Source: Clostridia bacterium (GTDB lineage Bacteria > Bacillota > Clostridia > Oscillospirales > CAG-382). From it: a stretch of DNA of 35,489 bases. Where the stretch lies: contig JAFTTN010000027.1 in NCBI GenBank assembly GCA_017466805.1, forward strand, positions 1 to 35,489, read 5' to 3'. The position numbers and the translations under genes were made by a program. Below the pieces are notes generated by a model, which saw only the letters and a program-made list of their open reading frames with translations, was not told the DNA's origin and made no database searches. Within the stretch, counting starts at the first letter, position 1; each line of letters opens with the position of its first letter. Positions 9,601-16,780 of this stretch are shown here, piece by piece.

Positions 9601-10881
9601 TGCGATGAGCTCGCCGTCTTCATACCATTCGTAAGTTGCCGAATCGGCAAAAGCTTCGTCGATCTCTACGTAAGGCTCATCGGCGGTGGGTTTGTGCGTG
9701 ATAAGCTCGACCGCAACAATATTGCCGCCGTCGTCGCAGGTAATTATCTTACTCGGCTGATCTGCGAAGAAGTACCTTTCCATACCCTCGAGGGTGGTAA
9801 GGCTTGCTCCGTCGGGAGCTGCGACGTATTCGTTTGTATGTGTGTACAAATCAACGCATATTTTGCTGCCCACGCCCAATTCCTCGCAAACGGTGAAATA
9901 ACCCGTTTGATCGTTGAATCGTAGGTTAAGCGCTTCGCTTCCTTCGTAAATTCCCTTTTCTTCGTTATAAGTGCCGTTCTTGACGTTATCGCTTATAACG
10001 ATGACACCGCCTGCCAAAACAGCGTTTTTATCAATGAATACGCCGTGGTCCGAGGACGAGTTGCCGTAGATCTTGGTGTCGATAAAGGTGGGGACGCATT
10101 CCGAAAAATATACGCTTCCGCCGAGATCGACTGCGCTGTTTCCGTAAATTTCGCATCCGTCGAGCGTGACGAAGGATTTCTTCGAGTAGATCGCGCCGCC
10201 CGAGGCGCTTGCCTTGTTGTTGTAAAGCTTTGTGTTGGTAACGTTCAGCGTCACGTTGCTTTGAGTATAAATGCCTGCACCGCTATACGCTTTGTTGTTG
10301 AATATCTCACAGTTTTTAACGTTGAGTGTTTTGGGGGAGTCGTTCGTTGTCTTTATAGCGGAGTCTGCACAATCGTGTACACGGCAGCTGTCGAGCGTGG
10401 TCGTTGAATCTGCCGTACAGCGTACGGCAGAGCTCGTACCTTTAATATCGATTCCGTAAAGGCTTGTGCTGCCGTAGTTTGTTACGTCGCCATTACCGTT
10501 GCAGCGTATGCCGTTATCGCCGCCGGATGCGCAGTCGCAAATATTCAAAGTGCCGCCCGGTACGACGAATACCACGTAATAGTTGGCGTCGTTCTGGATG
10601 ATGGAATAACCGTTGAGACAGAGGTTCAACGTTGCACCCTTCGAAACCGTAATGCAATAGGTGCTGTCAAAGACCAGGTCCTCGGTAAGATAGACGTTGG
10701 CATCGGACGTATAGTCTAAAGTGCCGTCGTACGGGGTGAATTCGAGCTGCTCGCCATCGGTGGTAGAGCAATCGACGCACATTGCGTGTGAATGAGTCTC
10801 GACCGCGAAAACCGCAAGCGGCGCGATCGAAAGCAACATAAACAACGAAAGAATAATGGATAATAACCGTTTTGCTTTCAT
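6700..10881 (-). CDS. Giant secreted beta-helix and Ig-like repeat protein with dockerin-like C-terminus
   Basis: A 1393-residue surface protein. The ATG at 10881 is chosen because AAAAGGAG precedes it; an in-frame ATG 14 codons earlier has no such site. Signal peptide about 1-26. A His/Cys-containing segment (30-38) is followed by a right-handed parallel beta-helix region (about 80-300) with repeated N-N-K-A / Y-G-N-S and G-G-A-I-Y or similar turns. Six K/R-Q-P-T-type Ig-like repeats follow: two bare (394-463, 659-733) and four with an inserted PPC-like sandwich (464-657, 735-927, 930-1124, 1127-1326). The dockerin-like C-terminus is at 1330-1393, with loops D-V-N-D-D-G-K and D-V-N-K-D-N-K, ending in R-H-Y-F-G-T-F-V-I-G. 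Very acidic and Tyr-rich. It is a paralogue of the gene at 3288-6365 but lacks its CBM26-like insert. Adhesin or carbohydrate-contact function is inferred. Confidence 0.8.
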   Translation of the reverse strand: MKAKRLLSIILSLFMLLSIAPLAVFAVETHSHAMCVDCSTTDGEQLEFTPYDGTLDYTSDANVYLTEDLVFDSTYCITVSKGATLNLCLNGYSIIQNDANYYVVFVVPGGTLNICDCASGGDNGIRCNGNGDVTNYGSTSLYGIDIKGTSSAVRCTADSTTTLDSCRVHDCADSAIKTTNDSPKTLNVKNCEIFNNKAYSGAGIYTQSNVTLNVTNTKLYNNKASASGGAIYSKKSFVTLDGCEIYGNSAVDLGGSVYFSECVPTFIDTKIYGNSSSDHGVFIDKNAVLAGGVIVISDNVKNGTYNEEKGIYEGSEALNLRFNDQTGYFTVCEELGVGSKICVDLYTHTNEYVAAPDGASLTTLEGMERYFFADQPSKIITCDDGGNIVAVELITHKPTADEPYVEIDEAFADSATYEWYEDGELIADATGSSITPKVNKNYKLIVSIGENKIEHSFSTVPYVDRQPTFRQPTFDVYPNNPVEAYKWYETVLTEKLFTNENASNVCSTCETDVTSTYDPVTELWTGAKRCDAGDGHELFYFEIELKAGDVVYFDCPPEITELMLFDPDRFEGHTPSYSMVGNVMVFSSENDATYIVSANTPSLDSKIKAFMIEQSEPVLMDGESENTLNNMTAGYLYYCVADFGNEITLGSNSFRAIPTVVSQPTADYPTFEVTFANEAKYQWYAINDDESVTAVEGETTDTLSALEYGKSYYCEASFPFGMNVESDVISTVPDIIKHPTVTRPTFEVTFEDSAEFQWYESPLVHTSLNDDDVYDSAASYDEGTERWTGYAAGSFEYADATMYEIEWFELYLNKGEVLTITLDDASVIALDDKFYFSLYYEDYTESVAPGADGKTYVFEAPESDYYFLYNYTIDEEVTAKFEISDYDFEPIEGETDKTLSNIKYNYHYICAATYPDDTILESDILRANGKIIKQPTAKDPTLEVTFEDKAEFQWYESEPEFVTIDDTYVDDIDASYDKETGYWTASDDEGSDYYGITEYMAGWFDIYLEKGDAVFVTFEDPSAISIDNEFRFYSYEEGYSIYVRPAYEGTYIFEAPESSTYELYSYALTPEISARFEFVSFENTALEGETEKTLSDSALTLGNYYVCVATYEDGAVLASNTFIAAPVITKNPTSDDPSVEVNFENADTEYQWYFNAGNGEEITEENASSAHYSDSEGDPSYYDEENGYWVPSLYKIEEYGDVELYEFDIFEIELKEGDVLTIIPSDEIKYRFIYASTINSYVDYDCWTYNNGVYTFTAPVDGTYSFYVETFAKDITFKAYLGEFEEAVAIESETEKTLGDFESGLYYCVITYGEGFKLVSTPAYLEASYVLGDVNDDGKIDQYDYILVKRHYFETRILTEDEAIRADVNKDNKVDQYDYILIARHYFGTFVIG

Positions 10882-10914
10882 TTTTTCTCCTTTTAAAAAA
10901 TAAATGTTTTTTAT

Positions 10915-10948
10915 TAAATACATTATAGCATTAAATACATTATAGCAT
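10915..10948 (-). promoter_or_regulatory. Duplicated extended -10 promoter element (two 17-bp direct repeats)
   Basis: Bases 10915-10931 and 10932-10948 are identical, and each reads TGCTATAAT on the minus strand, an extended -10 (TGnTATAAT). The distal copy (10944-10939) keeps the 20-nt spacing to the conserved upstream block that is seen at gene B. The proximal copy (10927-10922) could start a second transcript 17 nt downstream. Confidence 0.7.
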
Positions 10949-10964
10949 GACTTTATTCAAAATT

Positions 10965-11004
10965 CACTACACCAAAACATAGAAAAAAGGATAGTATTTT
11001 TGTG
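10965..11004 (-). promoter_or_regulatory. Conserved 40-nt upstream block (gene C copy)
   Basis: 35 of 40 bases match 6430-6469. Both boxes, CACTACACCAAAAC (10965-10978) and TAGTATTTTTGTG (10992-11004), are 13 nt apart as in gene B. The outer inverted repeat is less complete here, so the primary sequence is conserved better than the hairpin. Probably a transcription-factor site. Confidence 0.6.
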
Positions 11005-11100
11005 TAAATTAATGTTTTAACTAAGGTATAGCCGACATTTTCGGTTCGAACATGTTGACGCAAACGGTAGATTTTAAGAATCCATTACGGCGCAATTGTG

Positions 11101-11129
11101 TTGACAACTGTTTTGGGGTGTGTTACAAT
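11101..11129 (+). promoter_or_regulatory. SigA-type promoter of the GHL10 gene
   Basis: TTGACA at 11101-11106, a 17-nt spacer, and TACAAT at 11124-11129. GGAG at 11148-11151 serves the ATG at 11158. Confidence 0.8.
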
Positions 11130-11157
11130 TTGCATATAAACAGTGTTGGAGAAACGT

Positions 11158-13728
11158 ATGAACAAATTGTTGGCTTTGGTTACGGCGGTTGCTGTTTTTA
11201 TAATATTTACTCCGTTTTCGGTCTCGGCGGACAGTATTGTGATTGAAATAGATGACGTGAATGGTTCAAGAGGCGAGAACCAAACGATTTTATATAATAA
11301 TTCCGGCGAAACGACCGGCACAAACGAGTGGGGATGTGAAATATCAGTAACCTGCGGGGTAGTCACATCTGTCGAAGGGTTCAATAATATCATACCTTAC
11401 GGTGAAAACAGTTTTGTTGTTTCGGGACACGGGACTGCGGGCGATGTATTAAAGTCTGTAACAGTCGGAATGAAGGCTGTATTCGATTCGAAAGAGCAAA
11501 CCGTTACCTTTATAAAAGATTCCGATACGCATAAGGTGCATATCGACATAGCAAGAAGCACTGCTCTGCAAGCAAAAAACAATGCCGAAAAACAGTGTCT
11601 TGCCGTAGATAAAAACGCCGACGTCCGCCTTCGAACAGCCGAAGAAAAATATTCTTCGTTAGACGGCGATATAGACGAAGCAAGGGCAGAGGCGTTGATA
11701 AAGGAGTATAATTATATAGCTTCTTTGTTTCGCGAACGTTCTGTTTCTCAATACCGCGCTATTTGGATTACTCCTTCACAGAAAAACTATGCGGAAGTCG
11801 AAGCATTCGTGAGAAAATGCGCAGAGTCGGGAATAAATACCATATCGCTCGAAACGTTTACCGATGGTACGATGATCTGCCCTATGCCCGCAGATAGCTT
11901 ATTTGAGCAAAATCCCGATCTCAACGATTTCGATTTGCTCGGGGCTTTCGTAGAGGTCAGCCATAAATATAACATCGAGCTGCACTGTTGGATGCCGAAT
12001 TTTATCTCGGGCAACACGTTGAGTCGAAACTGGGAACGCACCTTGGCGGCAAAAAAACCCGAATGGAGATTGCTTACAAATCACGGCTCTCCCTTCGCGG
12101 CAAATCAAACGGACGGTAACGTATATTTGAATCCCGCATTGGAGGAGGTCAGAGAAACGCTTGCCGAGAGCTATCGGTATATTTTGGAAAACTATGACAT
12201 TGATGGCTTCGAACTTGATTATATACGTTACGAAGGCTCGTCCGCAACCGACGATTTCGGATATGACTATGTAACCATCGAGAAATTCAAGGCCGAATAT
12301 CCACAGTATTCAAGTTGTGAAATAATCTACGATAAAACCGCAGATTATTGGACCGCGTGGGTTGATTTCCGCGCCTCGCAGGTTAGTGAGTTCGTGAAAT
12401 TGATGCGAGAAACTATTGACCAAACCGGCAAGGATATTATTTTATCGGCCGATGTCGGCAGCGTTTCTGCAGATTCCTACAACGTTCATTATCAGGACAG
12501 CAAAAGATGGTTATCGGAAGGTTGGCTCGATATGATTCACCCGATGGCATACGGAGAATTCGATGCCGACAATGTTGCCACCTTTTTTTCCAATATGCCC
12601 GAGGGATGCCTTATGGTTCCTATATTGGGTATATACCGAGATATATTTGATGCAGAGGATATGTTCGTTCAAACCTCTCGGATGTTTGACGTGGGATGCC
12701 ATGGTATTGGTTATTTCGCAGAAGAAGCTTTCTTTACCAAAAACTGCGGAGCTTTTCTCGGCGAAACGCTGTTTACCGAACCGGCTGTAGCACCTCATTT
12801 TAATAATTCCAACACAACGGTCGCCGAGCTTTGCAGATTTGTCGAACGACTCGAAACGGCGCATAACTCGAATTATATCACCGACGAAGATAAATCCAAG
12901 CTTGCGTCTATTGCGGACAAGGCTATACATCAAACAAAAGCAAGCTCTGCTAAAGACGCCAAAGAGATAATAAAACAAGCGATAACCTATCTCGAAACCA
13001 ATCTTGAAGAAACCGCTCTGCGAAATAGATTACAGCTTGATTTAAAAAATGCATATTTTGCCGCAATTTCCGACAACGGTGACGATTATGATGAAACTAT
13101 TGGTATAGTTACAGCTTTTCCCGAATCCGCACAAGGAAAAATACAGCTCACTATCGATAAAATAAACAGCGTCCATAAAGGAGAAGATTCGATTATTATC
13201 ACAGATCCCGAAGCTATGTCGGACTGTTATGTTAACTATGCTTACGTAATGCTGTTGTCGCCTGTTGAAGAAGTCGGCGGTGTATATGAGTTGGTTGAGG
13301 CGGCTCAAAACTACGGCACTCCCGGCACTTTTAAAACGCAGCTCAAAGAGGGGATGATAGTCGTTTCTTTCCATACCGATGAAACCGGCGGCGGACTTGA
13401 ACGCCGCAATCTCGCAAGAACGGTAAGTATCGGCTCCGAGTTTGTTCTTTGGGGTATCGATGCCGCTACCGGCGAGTATACTGCGCTTTATTCTATGCTT
13501 TATGAATATACCCGGTCTTCCGATGCCGAGTCAACAATCGGCGACGTAAACGGTGACGGAGATATTGATCAATACGATTACATTCTCGTTAAGCGCCACT
13601 ATTTCGAAACGCGTATTCTTTCCGAAAACGAAGCTTTGCGCGCAGACGTAAACAAGGACGGCAAGATCGACCACTACGATTATATACTTATTTGCCGCCA
13701 CTACTTCGGCACGTATACCATAGCTTGA
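11158..13728 (+). CDS. Secreted GHL10-type (DUF187/YngK-like) glycosidase with dockerin-like C-terminus
   Basis: An 856-residue exported protein. The ATG at 11158 has GGAG 6 nt upstream and gives a clean signal peptide (about 1-24); an upstream in-frame start at 11143 has no ribosome binding site. An all-beta N-terminal domain (about 28-120) is followed by a glycosyl-hydrolase-like 10 TIM barrel (about 197-540): R-A-I-W-I-T-P near 200, L-H-C-W at 275, N-P-A-L-E-E-V at 325, G-F-E-L-D-Y-I-R-Y at 350-358 with probable catalytic residues E352/D354, and M-I-H-P-M-A-Y at 459-465. Predicted helical bundle about 555-650, a beta region, then the dockerin-like pair (793-856) with two good loops. GHL10 relatives act on wall or secondary-wall polysaccharides, but substrates are poorly defined. 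Codon use is more AT-rich than in gene A, a mild hint of a separate origin. Confidence 0.85.
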   Translation: MNKLLALVTAVAVFIIFTPFSVSADSIVIEIDDVNGSRGENQTILYNNSGETTGTNEWGCEISVTCGVVTSVEGFNNIIPYGENSFVVSGHGTAGDVLKSVTVGMKAVFDSKEQTVTFIKDSDTHKVHIDIARSTALQAKNNAEKQCLAVDKNADVRLRTAEEKYSSLDGDIDEARAEALIKEYNYIASLFRERSVSQYRAIWITPSQKNYAEVEAFVRKCAESGINTISLETFTDGTMICPMPADSLFEQNPDLNDFDLLGAFVEVSHKYNIELHCWMPNFISGNTLSRNWERTLAAKKPEWRLLTNHGSPFAANQTDGNVYLNPALEEVRETLAESYRYILENYDIDGFELDYIRYEGSSATDDFGYDYVTIEKFKAEYPQYSSCEIIYDKTADYWTAWVDFRASQVSEFVKLMRETIDQTGKDIILSADVGSVSADSYNVHYQDSKRWLSEGWLDMIHPMAYGEFDADNVATFFSNMPEGCLMVPILGIYRDIFDAEDMFVQTSRMFDVGCHGIGYFAEEAFFTKNCGAFLGETLFTEPAVAPHFNNSNTTVAELCRFVERLETAHNSNYITDEDKSKLASIADKAIHQTKASSAKDAKEIIKQAITYLETNLEETALRNRLQLDLKNAYFAAISDNGDDYDETIGIVTAFPESAQGKIQLTIDKINSVHKGEDSIIITDPEAMSDCYVNYAYVMLLSPVEEVGGVYELVEAAQNYGTPGTFKTQLKEGMIVVSFHTDETGGGLERRNLARTVSIGSEFVLWGIDAATGEYTALYSMLYEYTRSSDAESTIGDVNGDGDIDQYDYILVKRHYFETRILSENEALRADVNKDGKIDHYDYILICRHYFGTYTIA

Positions 13729-13739
13729 ATGACGATATC

Positions 13740-13767
13740 AAAAACCGGGGAGAGATCCTCGGTTTTT
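13740..13767 (+). terminator. Rho-independent terminator after the GHL10 gene
   Basis: AAAAACCG (from 13740) pairs with CGGTTTTT (ending 13767), with further G/C pairing inside; a T-rich tract follows. Confidence 0.8.
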
Positions 13768-13808
13768 AATCTTTTTTGAAAAATGTGTCTTAATATTTCA
13801 AAATGTTA

Positions 13809-13837
13809 TTGACATTTAAGGTAAAAAAAGTTAAACT
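13809..13837 (+). promoter_or_regulatory. SigA-type promoter of fba
   Basis: TTGACA at 13809-13814, a 17-nt spacer, and TAAACT at 13832-13837. Confidence 0.75.
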
Positions 13838-13877
13838 AACTGTGCATGAAAATATTGTAACTAAAGGAGATTTCAAA

Positions 13878-14813
13878 ATGCCTCTCGTAACAACAAAAGA
13901 AATGTTTGAAAAAGCCTATAAGGGCGGTTATGCAATCGGTGCGTTCAACGTGAATAATATGGAAATTATTCAGGGTATCACCGAAGCTGCAAAGGAAGAA
14001 AACGCACCTCTTATTCTTCAGGTTTCCTCCGGCGCAAGAAAGTATGCTAACCACACCTATCTCGTAAAGCTCGTTGAAGCAGCTATCGAAGAAACCGGTC
14101 TTCCCATCGCTCTTCACCTCGACCACGGCGACACCTTCGAGCTCTGCAAGTCCTGCATCGACGGCGGCTTCACCTCCGTTATGATCGACGGCTCGCACCA
14201 CTCCTTCGAAGATAACATCGCTCTTACCAAGCAGGTTGTTGAATATGCTCACGCTCACGGCGTTTCCGTTGAAGGCGAGCTCGGCAGACTTGCAGGTATC
14301 GAAGACGCAGTTAACGTTTCCGATAAGGACGCTTCCTACACCGATCCCGATCAGGTTCAGGAATTCGTTGAAAAGACCGGCGTTGACTCTTTGGCAATCG
14401 CTATCGGTACTTCTCACGGCGCGTATAAGTTCAAGCCCGGCCAGAAGCCCCAGCTCCGCTTCGATATTCTCGAAGAGGTTGAAAAGAGACTTCCCGGCTT
14501 CCCGATCGTTCTCCACGGCGCTTCTTCCGTAATTCCCGAATACGTTAACATTATCAACGCTAACGGCGGCAGAATGCCCGACGCTATCGGTATTCCCGAA
14601 GATATGCTCCGCAAGGCAGCTTCTATGGCAGTTTGCAAGATCAACATCGACTCCGACCTCCGTCTTGCTATGACCGCTGCTATCCGCGAGCACTTCAACC
14701 AGTACCCCGAACACTTCGACCCCAGACAGTACTTGAGCCCTGCTCGCGCTAACATCAAATCTCTCGTTAAGCACAAGCTCGTTAACGTTCTCGGCTGCAA
14801 CAACAAAGCATAA
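13878..14813 (+). CDS. fba: Class II fructose-1,6-bisphosphate aldolase
   Basis: A 311-residue cytoplasmic TIM-barrel enzyme that cleaves fructose 1,6-bisphosphate into DHAP and glyceraldehyde 3-phosphate in glycolysis, and the reverse in gluconeogenesis. The ATG at 13878 has AAAGGAGA 7 nt upstream; 25 extra codons in frame upstream are rejected because they run through the promoter. Class II zinc-site motifs are present: L-H-L-D-H-G-D, V-E-G-E-L-G, G-T-S-H-G-A-Y-K, and the phosphate-binding H-G-A-S-S. Also C-K-I-N-I-D-S-D-L-R near the C-terminus. The length is normal for the family. The gene has its own promoter and a strong terminator, so it is a single-gene unit. Codon choice is strongly biased to C-ending codons (CTC, GAC, ATC), unlike its neighbours, as expected for very high expression. 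Confidence 0.97.
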   Translation: MPLVTTKEMFEKAYKGGYAIGAFNVNNMEIIQGITEAAKEENAPLILQVSSGARKYANHTYLVKLVEAAIEETGLPIALHLDHGDTFELCKSCIDGGFTSVMIDGSHHSFEDNIALTKQVVEYAHAHGVSVEGELGRLAGIEDAVNVSDKDASYTDPDQVQEFVEKTGVDSLAIAIGTSHGAYKFKPGQKPQLRFDILEEVEKRLPGFPIVLHGASSVIPEYVNIINANGGRMPDAIGIPEDMLRKAASMAVCKINIDSDLRLAMTAAIREHFNQYPEHFDPRQYLSPARANIKSLVKHKLVNVLGCNNKA

Positions 14814-14827
14814 AAACGTTTTTTATA

Positions 14828-14860
14828 AGACCTGCGGAGCAGCTTCTCCGCAGGTCTTTT
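14828..14860 (+). terminator. Strong terminator after fba
   Basis: AGACCTGCGGAG (14828-14839) pairs perfectly with CTCCGCAGGTCT (14846-14857), 12 bp with a 6-nt loop, followed by T residues. Confidence 0.92.
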
Positions 14861-14884
14861 TAAAGACAAAAACAGGTATATTAA

Positions 14885-15997
14885 ATGTTAGATAACGGTT
14901 TAAACAATCAACAAGAGCAATTTGCGGAACCCCCTGCTTTGCAAAGCAGAAAAAAGGATAAAAAAACGGTTAAGGCGTGTATTGCGCTGGCGGTTGCAGC
15001 ATTGCTGCTCGTTGCTTCGCTTATTGCCGCGCTGTTTCAGTTCGGCGGGCAAGAGCAAGCAGAAAGCGCGGGCGCCGAAGGCTCGGAGCAGAGCGCGTAT
15101 TTTGCCGAATCGAGCGAAACAAGCGCCGAAAGCGAAGAGGTAAGCGAGGAAATATACGAGGAATCTTTGGAATTATTTCCGCAAATCGAAGCGGTACTGC
15201 CCGAAAACTGCCAAGCGGCAGGAATTTACGAATTTGGTTCGCTATATTGCATTTTTGCCGAAAACGCAACCGAAAAGCGCAGTCTTGCAAGCATAACCAA
15301 GCTTATTACCGCATCGGTTGCGCTTAAATACCTTTCGCCCGAATACGAAATTACCGCCGGAAGCGAGCTCGATTTGGTGAAGCCCGATTCGAGCGTTTGC
15401 GGATTGCAAAAGGGATACAAGCTTACACTCGAACAGCTTTTATACGGACTTTTAATGTCCTCGGGTAACGATGCGGCGTATACTGTGGCGGTGAATGTTG
15501 CGCGCGAGGTAAGTGAAAGCGAGCTTAACGATAAAGAGGCGGTCGAATATTTTTGCGTGCTTATGAACGAGCTTGCCGAGGAAATCGGCGCGGTTAACAG
15601 CTCGTTTGCCAATCCGGAGGGCTGGGACGACGAAAATAACTATTCCACTATTGCCGATATAGCGCTTATTGCAAGATATGCAAAGGAAATCGAGCTTATT
15701 GCCGAAATTTCCAAAACCGATCATTATACTGCCGTTATTTCCTCGGGCGAGGAAATGGTATTTTCGAATTCGAACTTTATGCTTCACCCCGAAAGCCAAT
15801 TTTATAATTCTGCGGTGACGGGCTTAAAAACCGGAAGCACGAGCGGTGCGGGCAAATGTCTTGCGGCAACGCTTGAAATAGACGGATTTGAGTATATCGC
15901 GGTGGTTATGGGCTGCCCCGACGAGCAATCACGCTACGGCGCGATGAAAACGCTTATAGAATATGTAGAGGAATATCACGAATTGAAATTTTCGTAA
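14885..15997 (+). CDS. D-alanyl-D-alanine carboxypeptidase (S11 family penicillin-binding protein)
   Basis: A 370-residue membrane-anchored enzyme that trims the terminal D-Ala of peptidoglycan stem peptides. There is a short cytosolic N-terminus, one transmembrane helix (about 31-53), then an acidic Ser/Glu-rich linker (55-98). The S11 catalytic triad of motifs is complete: S-I-T-K at 136-139 (nucleophile S136), S-G-N at 193-195, and K-T-G-S at 315-318. The C-terminal beta domain of DacA-type proteins is absent, so this is a short DacF/VanY-independent type. The ribosome binding site before ATG is weak (ACAGG region). The gene starts 25 nt after the fba terminator and no clear promoter was seen between, so expression is either low or from read-through. 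Confidence 0.92.
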   Translation: MLDNGLNNQQEQFAEPPALQSRKKDKKTVKACIALAVAALLLVASLIAALFQFGGQEQAESAGAEGSEQSAYFAESSETSAESEEVSEEIYEESLELFPQIEAVLPENCQAAGIYEFGSLYCIFAENATEKRSLASITKLITASVALKYLSPEYEITAGSELDLVKPDSSVCGLQKGYKLTLEQLLYGLLMSSGNDAAYTVAVNVAREVSESELNDKEAVEYFCVLMNELAEEIGAVNSSFANPEGWDDENNYSTIADIALIARYAKEIELIAEISKTDHYTAVISSGEEMVFSNSNFMLHPESQFYNSAVTGLKTGSTSGAGKCLAATLEIDGFEYIAVVMGCPDEQSRYGAMKTLIEYVEEYHELKFS

Positions 15998-16060
15998 AGT
16001 ATGAGTGCTTTTCCGATTTCGTACGTATAATTAGCAAAGCTAAAAAAGGAGTAAACCGCT

Positions 16061-16780
16061 ATGAACGGAAAAAACAGATGCAGAATACTAAAGGATATCC
16101 GCAAAAAAATTGCCGATGAAAACGGTATTGAATTTGTAACGAGCGAATGCAAATACAAGGGCGATTGCTTGGGCACCTGTCCGAAATGCGAAGCCGAGGT
16201 GCAGTATTTGGAGCGCGAGCTTGCAAAAAAGCGCTCGCTTGGCAAAAGGGTTGCTCTTGCAGGCGTTGCGGCGGGTGTTGCGCTCGTTGCATCGGGCTGT
16301 GAATCGATAAAAAGCAGGCTTGGATTGGGAACCGAGCTTCAGGGCGAAATGCCCGACGCTTCTTATACCGAAAGCTCGGAATATTGCGTAACAATGGGCG
16401 AGGAAATTCCCGAAAGCAGTAAGGTTTCGGATATTGTCGACGGCGAAATGGTAGAGGTAGTCGGCGAAATGCCCGATATATCTCTGCCCGAAATTTCAAG
16501 CCCCTATAGCGATATAATGGGTGACTACGAGGTTTTCGATATCGATATAAACGAGGTTGCCGAAATGGATAACAATGCCGCGTTCGAAGCGTTAAAAAAT
16601 TGGTCCCGTGCGCATATCGATTACGCGTGGCAGGAAAAAATCAATTTCCGCGATACCCACATAACCGAATTTATTGTAAGCGGTGTTGCGGTTATAGACG
16701 TTTATTTCGATGAGCAGGGCGCAGTTACGAAGGTCATCATCTCCGCAGACGAAGAGCTGATGGGCGATATTCCCTCATGA
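16061..16780 (+). CDS. Cys-motif protein (CX5CX3CX2C) with internal lipobox-like segment and TonB-C-like end
   Basis: 239 residues. ATG follows AAAAAAGGAG. The N-terminal 60 residues hold C30, C36, C40 and C43 in the pattern C-x5-C-x-G-T-C-P-x-C-E, then L-E-R-E-L; I recognise this as a conserved gut-bacterial hypothetical family, not as a defined enzyme. Residues 62-79 are hydrophobic and end in V-A-S-G-C80, which looks like a lipobox placed after a charged domain rather than at the N-terminus. The middle is acidic with two G-E-M-P-D segments. The last 60 residues (F-E-A-L-K-N-W to D-E-Q-G-A-V-T-K-V) resemble a degenerate TonB C-terminal fold, odd for a monoderm. The stop overlaps the radical SAM start (ATGA), so the two are translationally coupled. 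Function unknown; a metal- or Fe-S-binding role is inferred from the cysteines. Confidence 0.8.
   Translation: MNGKNRCRILKDIRKKIADENGIEFVTSECKYKGDCLGTCPKCEAEVQYLERELAKKRSLGKRVALAGVAAGVALVASGCESIKSRLGLGTELQGEMPDASYTESSEYCVTMGEEIPESSKVSDIVDGEMVEVVGEMPDISLPEISSPYSDIMGDYEVFDIDINEVAEMDNNAAFEALKNWSRAHIDYAWQEKINFRDTHITEFIVSGVAVIDVYFDEQGAVTKVIISADEELMGDIPS

Noticed and set aside
363-11129. GTTTTG present in or near the promoters of all four tag-carrying genes
   Set aside because: In genes A and D it lies at different positions in the spacer than the conserved block of genes B and C; too short to distinguish from chance.
13836-14774. Minus-strand open frame (312 codons) opposite fba
   Set aside because: Shadow of a highly biased, highly expressed gene; fba has all catalytic motifs on the plus strand.
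16026-16031. TATAAT upstream of the Cys-motif gene as a promoter
   Set aside because: A good -10 hexamer, but there is no -35 like sequence at 16-18 nt and no extended -10, so the promoter is left unassigned.
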